DNA from: an endosymbiont of Lamellibrachia barhami
Lineage (GTDB): Bacteria; Pseudomonadota; Gammaproteobacteria; Chromatiales; Chromatiaceae
DNA length: 64,000 nt
Direction of reading: 5' to 3'
Assembly (NCBI RefSeq): GCF_011947365.2
Contig: NZ_JAAVSH020000001.1
Coordinates: forward strand, 1,088,234-1,152,233
The notes under the pieces: generated by a model
The model's input: only the letters and a program-made list of their open reading frames with translations
Databases searched by the model: none
What the model was told of the DNA's origin: nothing
In this document: positions 1 to 8,585 of the stretch, one piece after another
How the letters are laid out: every line of letters begins with the position of its first letter
Position numbering within the stretch: position 1 is the stretch's first letter
Made by a program: the position numbers and the translations under genes

Positions 1-17
1 TCTCCGAGGTCATTGAA

Positions 18-296
18 ATGGCCAAACAGAGCCTTGCCGGGATCGACAGCAAACATAAGCAGCAGCGCATAGAGAATGCCCAGATACTCTCTGATATGGG
101 GGTAGACATAGAGAGATCCTTCATGCATCTGGGTCTTTCAGAAGAGCAGGAGAAGGCGCTCATGGAGATGGTCACTGACACAGAAGCCAAGACTGATGCC
201 TTGTACGAGGCCGGGCTGAAGCTGGATGAGCAGTTTGGAAATATCATGCTCCGTCTCAACTCTTCATTGAAGGAAAACACTGAAACTGGCAGATAA
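18..296 (+). CDS. Hypothetical small coiled-coil protein (possibly the C-terminus of a longer gene)
   Basis: I do not recognise this 92-residue protein. It is highly charged and mostly helical in appearance, with a central stretch (LGLSEEQEKALMEMV) that looks amphipathic or coiled-coil. There is no signal peptide or membrane segment. The frame is open back to the window edge, so it could be the tail of a larger protein. However, a GAGG lies about nine bases before the ATG at 18, so a genuine short gene starting here is equally possible. It converges on the HD-GYP regulator downstream. Confidence 0.5.
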   Translation: MAKQSLAGIDSKHKQQRIENAQILSDMGVDIERSFMHLGLSEEQEKALMEMVTDTEAKTDALYEAGLKLDEQFGNIMLRLNSSLKENTETGR

Positions 297-369
297 AACG
301 CCACGCTGGGGTCTGGCCGATATAGGGTTTTATCGCTGCCGACAAAACAGGCAGAATGACCACCTGCGC

Positions 370-1431
370 TTATGGATCGGCATGCTGCTCACGGATATCG
401 ACCAGCTGATCCAGAATGGTGTTGAAGGCGGTGACCAGGGTTGGATCGAAGTGGATGCCGGACTGCTCATTGATCAGTTTCATCGCGTTCTCAATCGGCC
501 AGGCGGGCTTGTAGGGTCGAGACATGGTCAGAGCATCGAATACGTCGGCAACAGCAACTATACGGCCTTTGATCGAAATCTGATGACCTTTCAGTCTTTT
601 TGGATACCCGCTGCCATCCCATTTTTCATGGTGTGTCAGCGCGATGGTACGGGCACATTCGATGAGCGGGTTGGAACCACCCCGGAGAATTTTGGCGCCG
701 ATGCTGGTATGTGTCTTCATTATATCCCACTCATCAGCATCCAGCTTTTCCGGTTTCAGCAGGATCTTGTCTGGAATACCAATCTTGCCGATATCATGCA
801 TTGGCGCTGCATAGAGTATCCGTTCCGCCTCCTCCGCACTCAACCCGATCTGTAGGGCAAGCAGCCTGGAGTAGTGTCCAACACGAACAGTGTGTTCTCC
901 CGTTTCGGTATCACGGAACTCAGCAGCATATCCCAGGCGTTTGACGATCTCCGCCTGGGTTTCCAATAGCTCTCTGGTTTTTGCTCTGACCGCACGCTCC
1001 AGGGTCGAACTGTAGTGAGTGACCAGTTTATGGGCGAGAGATACTTCAAGCAGATTGTAGGCACGGCTCAATACCTCTTCGCTGTCGAACGGTTTGACCA
1101 GGAAATCCTTGGCGCCTCCCCGCAGGGCCCGCAAGCGCGTCTCCCGATCACCTATTGCAGTGAGTACAAGCACCGGCGGTTGGGGTTCGTACTTCAGCTC
1201 GCTGAATTGCGACATTACCTCGAACCCGTCCATATCCGGCATGTTGAGATCCAACAGTACCAGATCGAAGCGTTGCTGCTTGAAAATCGCTACGGCCTCT
1301 TTCGGGTCTGTAGTGGATTGGACGTTTGGGTAGCCGGCGTTCTCAAAAATCTCTTCCATCACGAGGAGATTCAGTGGTTCGTCATCAACTACCAGAATCT
1401 GCCCGGCTTTGATTTCCGACTTGGTGATCAT
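370..1431 (-). CDS. Response regulator with HD-GYP c-di-GMP phosphodiesterase output (RpfG type)
   Basis: This 353-residue cytoplasmic protein joins an N-terminal receiver domain (about residues 10-130) to a C-terminal HD-GYP domain (about 165-340). In the receiver I see the acidic pocket ILVVDDEP, the phosphoacceptor aspartate in LVLLDLNMPD and the conserved lysine in FLVKPF. The HD-GYP part carries HDIGK and the signature HHEKWDGSGYP, so the metal ligands and GYP loop expected of an active c-di-GMP phosphodiesterase are intact. Phosphorylation by an unlinked kinase probably controls hydrolysis of c-di-GMP. No histidine kinase lies next to it. It forms a regulatory set with the GGDEF/EAL protein at about 20 kb only in the sense that both act on the same messenger. 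Confidence 0.93.
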   Translation of the reverse strand: MITKSEIKAGQILVVDDEPLNLLVMEEIFENAGYPNVQSTTDPKEAVAIFKQQRFDLVLLDLNMPDMDGFEVMSQFSELKYEPQPPVLVLTAIGDRETRLRALRGGAKDFLVKPFDSEEVLSRAYNLLEVSLAHKLVTHYSSTLERAVRAKTRELLETQAEIVKRLGYAAEFRDTETGEHTVRVGHYSRLLALQIGLSAEEAERILYAAPMHDIGKIGIPDKILLKPEKLDADEWDIMKTHTSIGAKILRGGSNPLIECARTIALTHHEKWDGSGYPKRLKGHQISIKGRIVAVADVFDALTMSRPYKPAWPIENAMKLINEQSGIHFDPTLVTAFNTILDQLVDIREQHADP

Positions 1432-1594
1432 GCTTATCCCATCATCATATTGGTACGGTAATCAATTACTACTCGCCCTGCGGGTGCAGTTTGAGTGATT
1501 TGACGAATATGAATTTGTTGCTTTGTTTAATGGATGTTTTGTACATTGTCGAAAATAGTGATTGGTTAATGATAACTAACCGAGTTGAAATAGA

Positions 1595-1951
1595 TTGATA
1601 ATCATAGCAAATGTTTTGGTAGGTTTTGTCGCCTTTCTTCATGTTTCTTTCCTTGTTCTCGAAATGTTCCTTTGGGATAAATCAGTTGGTCTGAGGACAT
1701 TTGGACATACTAGGGAATTTGCCAGAGTATCAAAGACTCTCGCAATGAATCAGGGACTGTATAACGGGTTTCTGGCAGCTGGACTTGTGTGGGGTCTTAG
1801 CCTGGGATTGGCAGGGGATTCTACCAAGATCTTTTTTTTGGGTTGCGTAGTGATTGCTGGAATCTTCGGTGGAATAACAGCAAGTCAAAAAATACTGTTG
1901 TTTCAGGCGTTACCGGCGGTTTTGGCCCTCGCTGCTCTATTTCTTACTTGA
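1595..1951 (+). CDS. DUF1304 family inner-membrane protein
   Basis: A 118-residue, very hydrophobic protein with about four transmembrane helices. The N-terminal block with LVLEMFLWDKSVG and the following FGHTREFA, plus NQGLYNGFLAAGL, match the pattern of the DUF1304 family of small membrane proteins, whose function is unknown. The start is a TTG at 1595 with no convincing ribosome-binding site. An internal start is unlikely because it would remove the first helix. It stands alone, upstream of a CACGAAG-type repeat and converging on lpxC. Confidence 0.8.
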   Translation: MIIIANVLVGFVAFLHVSFLVLEMFLWDKSVGLRTFGHTREFARVSKTLAMNQGLYNGFLAAGLVWGLSLGLAGDSTKIFFLGCVVIAGIFGGITASQKILLFQALPAVLALAALFLT

Positions 1952-2041
1952 GCGCACCAAATTTTCCAGGCTGCCGATCAAGGGATGGCCTTGCAATCAT
2001 TAACCAGCGCCCATCCAACAACCCATATCCAACCACAAATA

Positions 2042-2112
2042 ACACGAGGCGCATGAAGATAAAAGATTGATATAACGGCATATTTTCTTTATGTTCTTCG
2101 TGCGCTTCGTGG
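2042..2112. repeat. CACGAAG-type imperfect palindromic intergenic repeat, copy 1
   Basis: An imperfect inverted repeat with a left arm ACACGAGGCGCATGAAG and a right arm CTTCGTGCGCTTCGTGG, separated by an AT-rich centre. The same arms recur at about 27.08-27.16 kb. It lies between the convergent ends of the DUF1304 gene and lpxC and could fold into a hairpin in either transcript. I infer a dispersed non-coding element. Its origin is unknown. Confidence 0.6.
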
Positions 2113-2144
2113 TAAAAACAGTGTTTTCGGACGGATGCCATCAA

Positions 2145-3110
2145 CTATAGGACCTGTCGAATATTCTCCTGTTTCAAAAACACCTCCTCACTTTCCTGTT
2201 CTGCATGAATGGGCTCTCCAAATAGCTGTTGAAATTCATCGACGGCAATGTAGGACCAGGCAGAGCGGTCACTGAATAACTGCTTCATCAAGGCATGATT
2301 GAGCGAATGGCCTGGTTTGTAGGCGTAGTAGTGACCGAATATCGGTACGCCCGCAAGCGCAAGATCACCAAAAGCGTCGAGCACTTTGTGGCGCACAAAC
2401 TCGTTGTCGTAACGCAGTCCACCCTCATTGACGATGCGTTCTCCATCCACCAGTATTGCGTTGTTCAACGACCCCCCCAGGGCGAGTCCACGACTCCGCA
2501 GCCCATTCAATTGTTGGGCGAAGCCAAAAGTCCTTGCTCTTGCGATATCGTTTCTGAACGCTTCATTCACCAACTCCACGGAGAATGTCTGCGCGCCGAC
2601 CGCAGTACCTGGAAAATCGATGGCAATGGTAATCCTGGGCGTGGGATGTGGCATGAGGATGGCGAACTTGTCACCCTCGCGTACCTCAATCGGCCGCTGT
2701 ACCCATATCGCATGCCGGGGCGCACTCTGTTTCCGGGTACCGATACGCTCGATGGTGGTAGCGAAAGGTGCCGCACTGCCGTCCATGATTGGGACTTCCG
2801 GACCATCCACTTCAACCAAAGCGTTATCCACGCCGCAGCCGAAAAGGGCGGCCATCAGATGTTCTACCGTATCGACGGTTGTTCCCTGTTTATTCATCAG
2901 CGTCGTTGACATGGTTGTGGCCTGCACGTTGTACCAACGTGCAGGGATCAAACCGGTGCCAGCTTCAACATCTTTGCGCAGAAAGTAGATTCCACTGCTG
3001 TCCATGCTCGGTTTAAGTGTGATCTTGGCTCTTTTGCCGCTATGCAAACCGATACCCACGAAACTGATAGGTTCCCGAAGGGTTTTCTGGTATTGGATAT
3101 GATGGTTCAC
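2145..3110 (-). CDS. lpxC: UDP-3-O-acyl-N-acetylglucosamine deacetylase
   Basis: LpxC is the zinc amidase that removes the acetyl group from UDP-3-O-acyl-GlcNAc, the committed step of lipid A synthesis in the cytoplasm. I see the N-terminal GIGLHSG, the zinc and catalytic motif TVEHLMAAL, the second zinc cluster RHKVLDAFGD and the C-terminal GHSLNH histidine, so the active site looks complete. The longer ORF begins upstream, but a GTG at 3110 preceded by AGGAGGTG at ideal spacing is the better start and gives 321 residues, close to the family norm. It is not in the usual ftsZ-lpxC-secA setting. Its wording, such as LALGGSLNNAIL and LDAFGDLALAG, resembles alphaproteobacterial LpxC more than typical gammaproteobacterial ones, so it may be a transferred or second copy. 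Confidence 0.93.
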   Translation of the reverse strand: MNHHIQYQKTLREPISFVGIGLHSGKRAKITLKPSMDSSGIYFLRKDVEAGTGLIPARWYNVQATTMSTTLMNKQGTTVDTVEHLMAALFGCGVDNALVEVDGPEVPIMDGSAAPFATTIERIGTRKQSAPRHAIWVQRPIEVREGDKFAILMPHPTPRITIAIDFPGTAVGAQTFSVELVNEAFRNDIARARTFGFAQQLNGLRSRGLALGGSLNNAILVDGERIVNEGGLRYDNEFVRHKVLDAFGDLALAGVPIFGHYYAYKPGHSLNHALMKQLFSDRSAWSYIAVDEFQQLFGEPIHAEQESEEVFLKQENIRQVL

Positions 3111-3115
3111 GGCGC

Positions 3116-3122
3116 ACCTCCT
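3116..3122 (-). promoter_or_regulatory. Strong Shine-Dalgarno site that fixes the lpxC start
   Basis: On the minus strand the sequence reads AGGAGGTGCGCC followed by GTG. The near-perfect anti-16S match with five bases of spacing argues for initiation at the GTG at 3110 rather than at the upstream start of the open frame. Confidence 0.75.
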
Positions 3123-3204
3123 AGTGTCATGCTCAACACTAAAGGAGGTGGTTAAACTGAGCTGGTCCCTTACCGCCAATCACATGTCTGAAGGCGTCAC
3201 TCGA

Positions 3205-4299
3205 TCATATTTGTGAGGGATGGATTTGGATCCGTTCTCTGGATGTTTCCCTGAACTGCTGTGGGCTCTGTCCGGTCCAGCGTTTAAAGGCGCGGGAGAA
3301 ATTACTCGGTTCACTGAAGCCCAGCATATAGCCGATTTCGATGATCTGGCGCTCGCTGTTTGTCAGATACTCCTGTGCCAACTGCCGACGTGTCCCTGCC
3401 AGTACCTCTTTGTAACTTGTCCGTTCATTTTTCAGTTGCCGCTGGAGGCTCCGCAGACTCATATTGAGTCGCTGCACAATCGACGCTTCACTGATGGTCC
3501 CGCCGGGCAGGGCGTCGATGATCAGCGTCCTGAGCCGTGCGGAAAGCGTCTGAGGGTCAAAGCGTTTCAGATATTCGATGACGACCTGATCGTTTACTCT
3601 TGCCAAATCAGGGTTGGCGGTGGGCAGTGGTCGGTCGAATGTTTCCCGATCAAACAGGATCTGGTTGCTAACGCTGGAAAATGTGACGGGGCAGCCAAAG
3701 TAGTGTCGGTAGCGGCTGACGCATGTGGCTGGGGATTTTCTTTGCAGATAGACGTGAATAGGGCGCACTGTGGAACCGGCCGTGATACGGGACATCTCCA
3801 CAAACACAGCCAGGGTGCCATCGATGGACGCGGGATCCGGCGCGGCCCGGAAACGTTCTGTGGAGAAGTCGACTCTATAGCGATCACCCTCTGAATTCAG
3901 GCTGATCTTGAATGCAGTGGAGAGGAAACGCTGATAACAGACGACCCGTTCGATCGCTTCGCGCAGGCTGTTACTCGAGATCATGGAAAGCCCAACCCCA
4001 TGTAGCGCGGCAGGTTGCACTACATCCGCCAGTCCCAATCCGAAACACTCGTCCCCGGACCATTCCACAGCCAGCCGCCATGCACGCTGCATCAAAGGGA
4101 CTGAGATTCGCCCATTCGGGTCGTTATATTCACCGGGTCCGATACCTAACTGCGAAAGAAATGCCTCAAGGTCGATACCCCTGGCGACAACTGCCTGGGC
4201 CAGCAGCGAGGCGGCACTGACCAGGGTCGTGTTGGTGCTCTGTTCTTCCGATGCCTTCATCAGCGACTTGGATATTCCAGATATTATTTTGTTGTCCAT
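3205..4299 (-). CDS. AraC-family transcriptional regulator (OruR/arabinose-binding-like N-terminus)
   Basis: A 364-residue regulator. The N-terminal two thirds resemble the ligand-binding region found in OruR/ArgR-like AraC proteins. The C-terminal approximately 100 residues form the twin helix-turn-helix DNA-binding domain, including MSLRSLQRQLKNERTSYKEVL and IGYMLGFSEPSNFSRAFKRWTGQSP. I placed the start at the ATG at 4299 (MDNKII) because the longer ORF would run into the divergent rnm gene. Only 18 bases separate the two starts, so this regulator or its promoter may affect rnm transcription. The ligand and target genes cannot be told from sequence. Confidence 0.88.
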   Translation of the reverse strand: MDNKIISGISKSLMKASEEQSTNTTLVSAASLLAQAVVARGIDLEAFLSQLGIGPGEYNDPNGRISVPLMQRAWRLAVEWSGDECFGLGLADVVQPAALHGVGLSMISSNSLREAIERVVCYQRFLSTAFKISLNSEGDRYRVDFSTERFRAAPDPASIDGTLAVFVEMSRITAGSTVRPIHVYLQRKSPATCVSRYRHYFGCPVTFSSVSNQILFDRETFDRPLPTANPDLARVNDQVVIEYLKRFDPQTLSARLRTLIIDALPGGTISEASIVQRLNMSLRSLQRQLKNERTSYKEVLAGTRRQLAQEYLTNSERQIIEIGYMLGFSEPSNFSRAFKRWTGQSPQQFRETSRERIQIHPSQI

Positions 4300-4303
4300 A
4301 GGG

Positions 4304-4309
4304 TACAAT
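4304..4309 (+). promoter_or_regulatory. Candidate -10 element directly upstream of rnm
   Basis: TACAAT sits eight bases before the rnm ATG, in the 18-base gap between divergent genes. A start site about seven bases downstream would fall at or within two bases of the ATG, giving a leaderless or nearly leaderless transcript. I see no good -35 hexamer, so this is tentative. Confidence 0.35.
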
Positions 4310-4317
4310 TCGCCCCC

Positions 4318-5232
4318 ATGTTTTGCGAATACGATCTTCACAATCACTCTACAGCCTCAGACGGCACTCTGGCGCCTGCCAACCTGGTGCAAATGGCGGC
4401 AGATGCCGGTGTGCGCGTATTGGCATTGACGGATCATGACAGTACCGAAGGTGTTGCCGAGGCGGTGAAGGCAGCCGCACGGCTGGATATCCATCTGATT
4501 GCGGGGGCTGAAATCTCCGTCACCTGGCAGCGGCAGACAGTCCACATCGTAGCGCTGAATCTCGACACCGATTGCGGGGTACTGCAAGAAGGTCTGAAAG
4601 GCCTGCGCCAGCGGCGGGATCGACGTGCAGAGGAGATATCGCTGCGGCTGGAGAAGAGCGGAATTCCCGATGCACTCGAAGGGGCGCGCAGTTTTTCCAA
4701 CGGCAGACTGATCAGTCGTACTCACTTTGCACGTTATCTGGCAAAGATTGGCGCAGCTTCCGACGAACGGGCTGTTTTCAAACATTTTCTGGTCAATGGC
4801 AAGCCCGGGCATGTTGCGGGCCAGTGGGCCTCCCTGGGTGAGGCGGTTGGCTGGATCAGGGAGGCTGGTGGGCAGGCGGTAGTGGCGCATCCGGCTCGAT
4901 ACAGAATGACGCGCACCAAGCTGCGGCGTCTGCTGGCGGATTTTGTCGAGGTTGGGGGCGTGGGGCTGGAGGTTGTCTCCGGCAGCCACAGCAAGGATGA
5001 GGCCTTTACCATGGCCCGGCATGCTGCGGATTTTGCTCTGCTGGCATCGGCTGGCTCAGATTTCCACACCCCGGACAATCCCTGGATTGCATTGGGACGC
5101 TTACCGCTGCTTCCCGATGGTTGTGTCCCTGTTTGGCGGGATTGGGGCCTCGCGTTGGAGAACCCAATTACGAGCAATGTCAGTTTGACGGACGAGAGAT
5201 ATGGCGCAGTTTTTTCAGATACACCCCGATAA
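4318..5232 (+). CDS. rnm: PHP-domain 5'-3' exoribonuclease / nucleotide phosphatase (RNase AM, YciV/TrpH family)
   Basis: A 304-residue PHP-domain phosphoesterase of the YciV/TrpH family. In E. coli that family matures the 5' ends of rRNAs and trims short RNAs and pAp-type nucleotides. Metal-binding motifs are clear: YDLHNHSTASDG at the N-terminus, LTDHDST about 40 residues on, VVAHPARYR in the middle and SDFHTP near the end. It overlaps the next gene (YciO-like) by 32 bases, the same neighbourhood as in many gammaproteobacteria, implying co-transcription. It starts 18 bases from the divergent AraC regulator. Confidence 0.9.
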   Translation: MFCEYDLHNHSTASDGTLAPANLVQMAADAGVRVLALTDHDSTEGVAEAVKAAARLDIHLIAGAEISVTWQRQTVHIVALNLDTDCGVLQEGLKGLRQRRDRRAEEISLRLEKSGIPDALEGARSFSNGRLISRTHFARYLAKIGAASDERAVFKHFLVNGKPGHVAGQWASLGEAVGWIREAGGQAVVAHPARYRMTRTKLRRLLADFVEVGGVGLEVVSGSHSKDEAFTMARHAADFALLASAGSDFHTPDNPWIALGRLPLLPDGCVPVWRDWGLALENPITSNVSLTDERYGAVFSDTPR

Positions 5233-5824
5233 CCCCCAGCCGCGTTTGATCCGCCAAGCGGTAAATATCATCCGTCAGGGTGGCTTGGTGATCTATCCGA
5301 CTGACTCCAGTTATGCCTTGGGCTGCCAGATTGGCGATAAGGGGGCGATGGAGAAGATCCGGCGCATTCGCAAGTTGGATGAGAGCCACAACTTTACGCT
5401 TGTGTGCCGGGATCTCACTGAGATCTCCAACTATGCCAAGGTGGGTAATCAGGAGTTCAGGCTGCTGAAGACGCTGACACCCGGTCCCTATACTTTCATC
5501 CACCAGGCCACAAAACAGGTACCCCGCCGGCTGCAGCATGCCAAGAGAAAAACCATCGGCATCCGCGTGCCCGACAACCAGATTGTCAAGGATATGCTCG
5601 AAGAGCTGGGAGAGCCGATCATGAGCACCACGCTGATCCTGCCGGGTGACGAGATGCCGCTCACCGATCCCTATGAGATGCGCCAGATTCTGGATCATGA
5701 GGTGGATCTGATCATCGATGGCGGTTATTGCGGATTCGAACCCACCTCTGTGGTGGTGATGACGGAAGAGACACCGGAAATCGCCAGGGCCGGCAAGGGC
5801 GATGTCTCCCTGTTCGAGGTATAA
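5201..5824 (+). CDS. yciO: YciO/Sua5/YrdC-family L-threonylcarbamoyladenylate synthase-like protein
   Basis: A 207-residue protein with the YrdC/Sua5 fold. The nucleotide-binding signature appears as LVIYPTDSSYALGC, with KIRRIRKLDESHNFTLVCRD and the KTIGIRVPDN strand typical of the YciO subgroup. YrdC/Sua5 proteins make threonylcarbamoyl-AMP for the t6A modification of tRNA. YciO paralogues share the chemistry, but their physiological role is less certain. It overlaps rnm by 32 bases and is followed closely by the M50 protease gene, so the block is probably one operon. Confidence 0.88.
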   Translation: MAQFFQIHPDNPQPRLIRQAVNIIRQGGLVIYPTDSSYALGCQIGDKGAMEKIRRIRKLDESHNFTLVCRDLTEISNYAKVGNQEFRLLKTLTPGPYTFIHQATKQVPRRLQHAKRKTIGIRVPDNQIVKDMLEELGEPIMSTTLILPGDEMPLTDPYEMRQILDHEVDLIIDGGYCGFEPTSVVVMTEETPEIARAGKGDVSLFEV

Positions 5825-5831
5825 TCCGCCG

Positions 5832-6518
5832 ATGGACGAAATCTTATACAAACTTTCCATTTTTGCACTGCCCCTGCTGTTTGCCGTCACCGTACATGAA
5901 GCCGCCCACGGCTGGATGGCGGAGAAGCTGGGAGACGGCACCGCGCGTATGCTCGGGCGGGTAACGCTGAATCCTCTCCGGCACATCGATCCTGTCGGTA
6001 CAGTGGTGGTGCCGATTGCAGTCTATCTGCTTAGCGGATTTATATTTGGTTGGGCCAAACCGGTGCCGGTCAACTGGAACAATCTGCGCAATACCCGGCG
6101 GGATGTGGCACTGGTGTCCCTGGCCGGGCCGGGAGCAAATTTCCTGATGGCCCTGATCTGGGCGCTGCTAATCTATCTGGGATTATGGATTTTTAATTCA
6201 CTTGAATGGGTTGCGCGTCCATTGATCTACATGGGGGTGGCCGGTGTCCTTATCAACGCTATTCTGATGGCGCTGAACCTGCTGCCGGTGCCGCCTCTGG
6301 ATGGTGGTCGCGTGGTCTATTCACTGTTACCGCCGAAGATGGCGCAGGTCTACTCCCGTCTTGAACCCTATGGCCTGTTTATCGTCGTCCTGCTGTTGGC
6401 CACTGGTCTGCTGGGGATGATTCTCTGGCCCCTGATCGGTTTGACCATCTCGATCCTGCCGGCAACAGATATCGTGACTCAACTGATCCCCGTCATCCTC
6501 AGTCCCGCAAGGAGTTGA
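5832..6518 (+). CDS. Site-2 protease family (M50) membrane metalloprotease
   Basis: A 228-residue integral membrane protein. The zinc motif HEAAH (form HExxH) lies in the first transmembrane helix and the second metal motif NLLPVPPLDGG is in a later helix, as expected for small M50/rhomboid-like site-2 proteases of the YwhC/FelR type. About five hydrophobic segments are visible. The open frame extends upstream, but the ATG at 5832 begins just after the yciO stop and places the HEAAH helix at the usual position. Substrates are unknown. It is sandwiched between yciO and trpS, a common conserved arrangement without a known functional link. Confidence 0.88.
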   Translation: MDEILYKLSIFALPLLFAVTVHEAAHGWMAEKLGDGTARMLGRVTLNPLRHIDPVGTVVVPIAVYLLSGFIFGWAKPVPVNWNNLRNTRRDVALVSLAGPGANFLMALIWALLIYLGLWIFNSLEWVARPLIYMGVAGVLINAILMALNLLPVPPLDGGRVVYSLLPPKMAQVYSRLEPYGLFIVVLLLATGLLGMILWPLIGLTISILPATDIVTQLIPVILSPARS

Positions 6519-6520
6519 TC

Positions 6521-7738
6521 TTGAATTCTGTCTCCGCACAGCACTCGCGCGTGCTCTCCGGCATGCGCCCTACCGGCCGCCTTCATCTGGGCCACTACCA
6601 CGGCGTGCTGAAAAACTGGGTGGAACTCCAGCACGAGCATGAGTGTTTCTTCTTCGTTGCCGACTGGCATGCATTGACCACTCACTATGATGACCCCTCA
6701 GTGGTTCCAGCGAGTGTCCGCGACATGGTGATCGACTGGCTGGCAGCCGGTGTCGATACTGAGAAGGCGACCCTGTTCGTGCAGTCCCATGTGCCGGAAC
6801 ATGCAGAATTGCATCTGCTGCTCTCCATGATTACCCCGCTGGGCTGGCTGGAGCGGGTGCCCAGTTACAAGGATCAGCAGGAGAAGCTGAAAGAGAAGGA
6901 TCTGGCTACCTATGGTTTTCTCGGTTACCCACTGCTGCAGTCAGCGGATATCCTGATCTACAAGGCCGGATATGTTCCGGTGGGCGAGGATCAGGTGGCG
7001 CATGTGGAACTGACCCGTGAAGTGGCGCGCCGCTTCAACCATATATATGGGCGCGAGGCCGACTTCGAACAGAAGGCAGAGCAGGCGAAGAAGAAGATGG
7101 GCAAAAAGAGCGCCAAGGCGTTTGATCGATTCCGTCGCGCCTATCAGGAGCAAGGTGACCTGGAGGCACTGACCTCGGCCCGCGACTTGCTCGAATCCCA
7201 ACAGAACATCACCGATAGTGACCGGGAACGGCTGTTCGGTTTCCTTGAGGGGGGCGGTAGGATCATCCTGGTGGAGCCTCAACCACTGCTGACCAAGGCC
7301 TCCAAGATGCCGGGGCTCGACGGCCAGAAGATGTCCAAGTCCTACGGCAACACCATCTCTCTGCGGGAGAGACCGGAGAAGCTGGAGACCATGCTCAAAC
7401 GCATGCCCACCGACACCAACCGGGTACGGCGCACCGATCCTGGCGATCCGGCCAAATGTCCGGTCTGGCAGTTTCATGAGGTCTACTCCAACGATGAGAT
7501 AAAGGCCTGGGTGCAGGAGGGGTGCCGCTCCGCAGGAATCGGCTGTCTCGATTGTAAGGCGCCGGTGATCGAATCGGTGCTGGCGGAACTCAGGCCGATG
7601 CAGGCGAGGGCGGAGGCGTTCGAGGCTCAGCCGGAATTGGTGGACGACATTATCACCGCAGGCTGTGAAAGGGCACGGGAAGTGGCGCAAGAGACCATGG
7701 CAGAGGTACGCCAGGTAATGTTTCTGGATCGCTTCTGA
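6521..7738 (+). CDS. trpS: Tryptophanyl-tRNA synthetase
   Basis: A class I aminoacyl-tRNA synthetase that charges tRNA-Trp. The HIGH-like signature reads RLHLGHYHG, and the KMSKS loop is intact as GQKMSKSYGN. At about 405 residues it is longer than the 334-residue E. coli enzyme because of an inserted, lysine-rich segment (about residues 190-250, AEQAKKKMGKKSAKAF) before the KMSKS loop, a form seen in other gammaproteobacteria. The ORF track begins at a TTG at 6515. I prefer the TTG at 6521 because AAGGAG at 6509-6514 then has six bases of spacing. It follows the protease gene directly. Confidence 0.93.
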   Translation: MNSVSAQHSRVLSGMRPTGRLHLGHYHGVLKNWVELQHEHECFFFVADWHALTTHYDDPSVVPASVRDMVIDWLAAGVDTEKATLFVQSHVPEHAELHLLLSMITPLGWLERVPSYKDQQEKLKEKDLATYGFLGYPLLQSADILIYKAGYVPVGEDQVAHVELTREVARRFNHIYGREADFEQKAEQAKKKMGKKSAKAFDRFRRAYQEQGDLEALTSARDLLESQQNITDSDRERLFGFLEGGGRIILVEPQPLLTKASKMPGLDGQKMSKSYGNTISLRERPEKLETMLKRMPTDTNRVRRTDPGDPAKCPVWQFHEVYSNDEIKAWVQEGCRSAGIGCLDCKAPVIESVLAELRPMQARAEAFEAQPELVDDIITAGCERAREVAQETMAEVRQVMFLDRF

Positions 7739-7752
7739 ACCGGCATTCGAAA

Positions 7753-8571
7753 ATGGAACCCACAGAAACGCATCCTCACCACCATCCTGAGCAGGAGGAG
7801 ATGCCCTTCGCCGTGGTTCAGGGTGAACCTTTGGCAACGCCGCCGACGGATCTCTATATCCCGCCGGATGCGCTGGAGGTGTTTCTCGATGCTTTCGAGG
7901 GGCCATTGGATCTGCTGCTCTATCTGATCAAACGGCAGAACCTGGATATTCTCGACATCCCCGTCGCTGAGATTACCCTGCAGTATGTCCAGTACATCGA
8001 GATGATGGAGAATCTGCGGCTTGAACTGGCCGCGGAATATCTGGTGATGGCAGCGATGCTGGCAGAGATCAAATCCCGTATGCTGCTGCCGCGTCCGGTC
8101 AGTGAGGACGACGAAGGTGAAGACCCTCGGGCGGAACTGGTGCGCCGCCTGCAGGAGTATGAACGCTACAAGCAGGCCGCAGAGGATCTCGATGGCTTGG
8201 AGCACATGACCCGCGATAACTTCCAGGGGTATGCCGAACTGGTCGAACGCCATGTTGAGACGAGGGATCCTGATGTGGATCTGAAAGAGGTACTGTTGGC
8301 CTTTCGTGATGTGCTCCACCGGGCGGACATGTTTACCAGCCATCGAGTCGAAAAAGAGGCGCTCTCTGTCAGGGAGAAGATGTCTCTGGTGCTGGAAAAG
8401 ATCAACGGCGAAAGTTTTACTGAATTTACCGATCTATTTGATTTCACCGAGGGCAGGCTGGGCGTAGTGGTCACTTTTTTGGCAGTTCTTGAGTTAATCA
8501 AGAGTTCGCTGGTTGAATTGGTGCAGTCGGGGTCCTTTGCCCCAATTCACATAAAAGCGGTGACATCCTGA
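7753..8571 (+). CDS. scpA: Segregation and condensation protein A
   Basis: The kleisin subunit of the SMC-ScpAB condensin, which bridges the SMC heads during chromosome compaction and segregation. After a poorly conserved histidine- and proline-rich leader (about 40 residues), the typical FEGPLDLLLYLIKRQNLDILDIP begins, followed by YLVMAAMLAEIKSRMLLPRP. The C-terminal winged-helix part includes RLGVVVTFLAVLELIKS. It lies 14 bases after trpS and 14 before scpB. Its partner smc is in the same window at about 12-15.5 kb on the other strand. Confidence 0.94.
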   Translation: MEPTETHPHHHPEQEEMPFAVVQGEPLATPPTDLYIPPDALEVFLDAFEGPLDLLLYLIKRQNLDILDIPVAEITLQYVQYIEMMENLRLELAAEYLVMAAMLAEIKSRMLLPRPVSEDDEGEDPRAELVRRLQEYERYKQAAEDLDGLEHMTRDNFQGYAELVERHVETRDPDVDLKEVLLAFRDVLHRADMFTSHRVEKEALSVREKMSLVLEKINGESFTEFTDLFDFTEGRLGVVVTFLAVLELIKSSLVELVQSGSFAPIHIKAVTS

Positions 8572-8585
8572 GGAAATGAACCATC

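Noticed and set aside
382-855. Plus-strand ORFs of 60-230 codons opposite real genes (for example 382-855, 1015-1461, 11965-12801, 23413-24420, 26072-26938, 56776-57312)
   Set aside because: They are shadows in GC-rich coding DNA: opposite strand of well-recognised genes, no ribosome-binding sites, no recognisable protein features.
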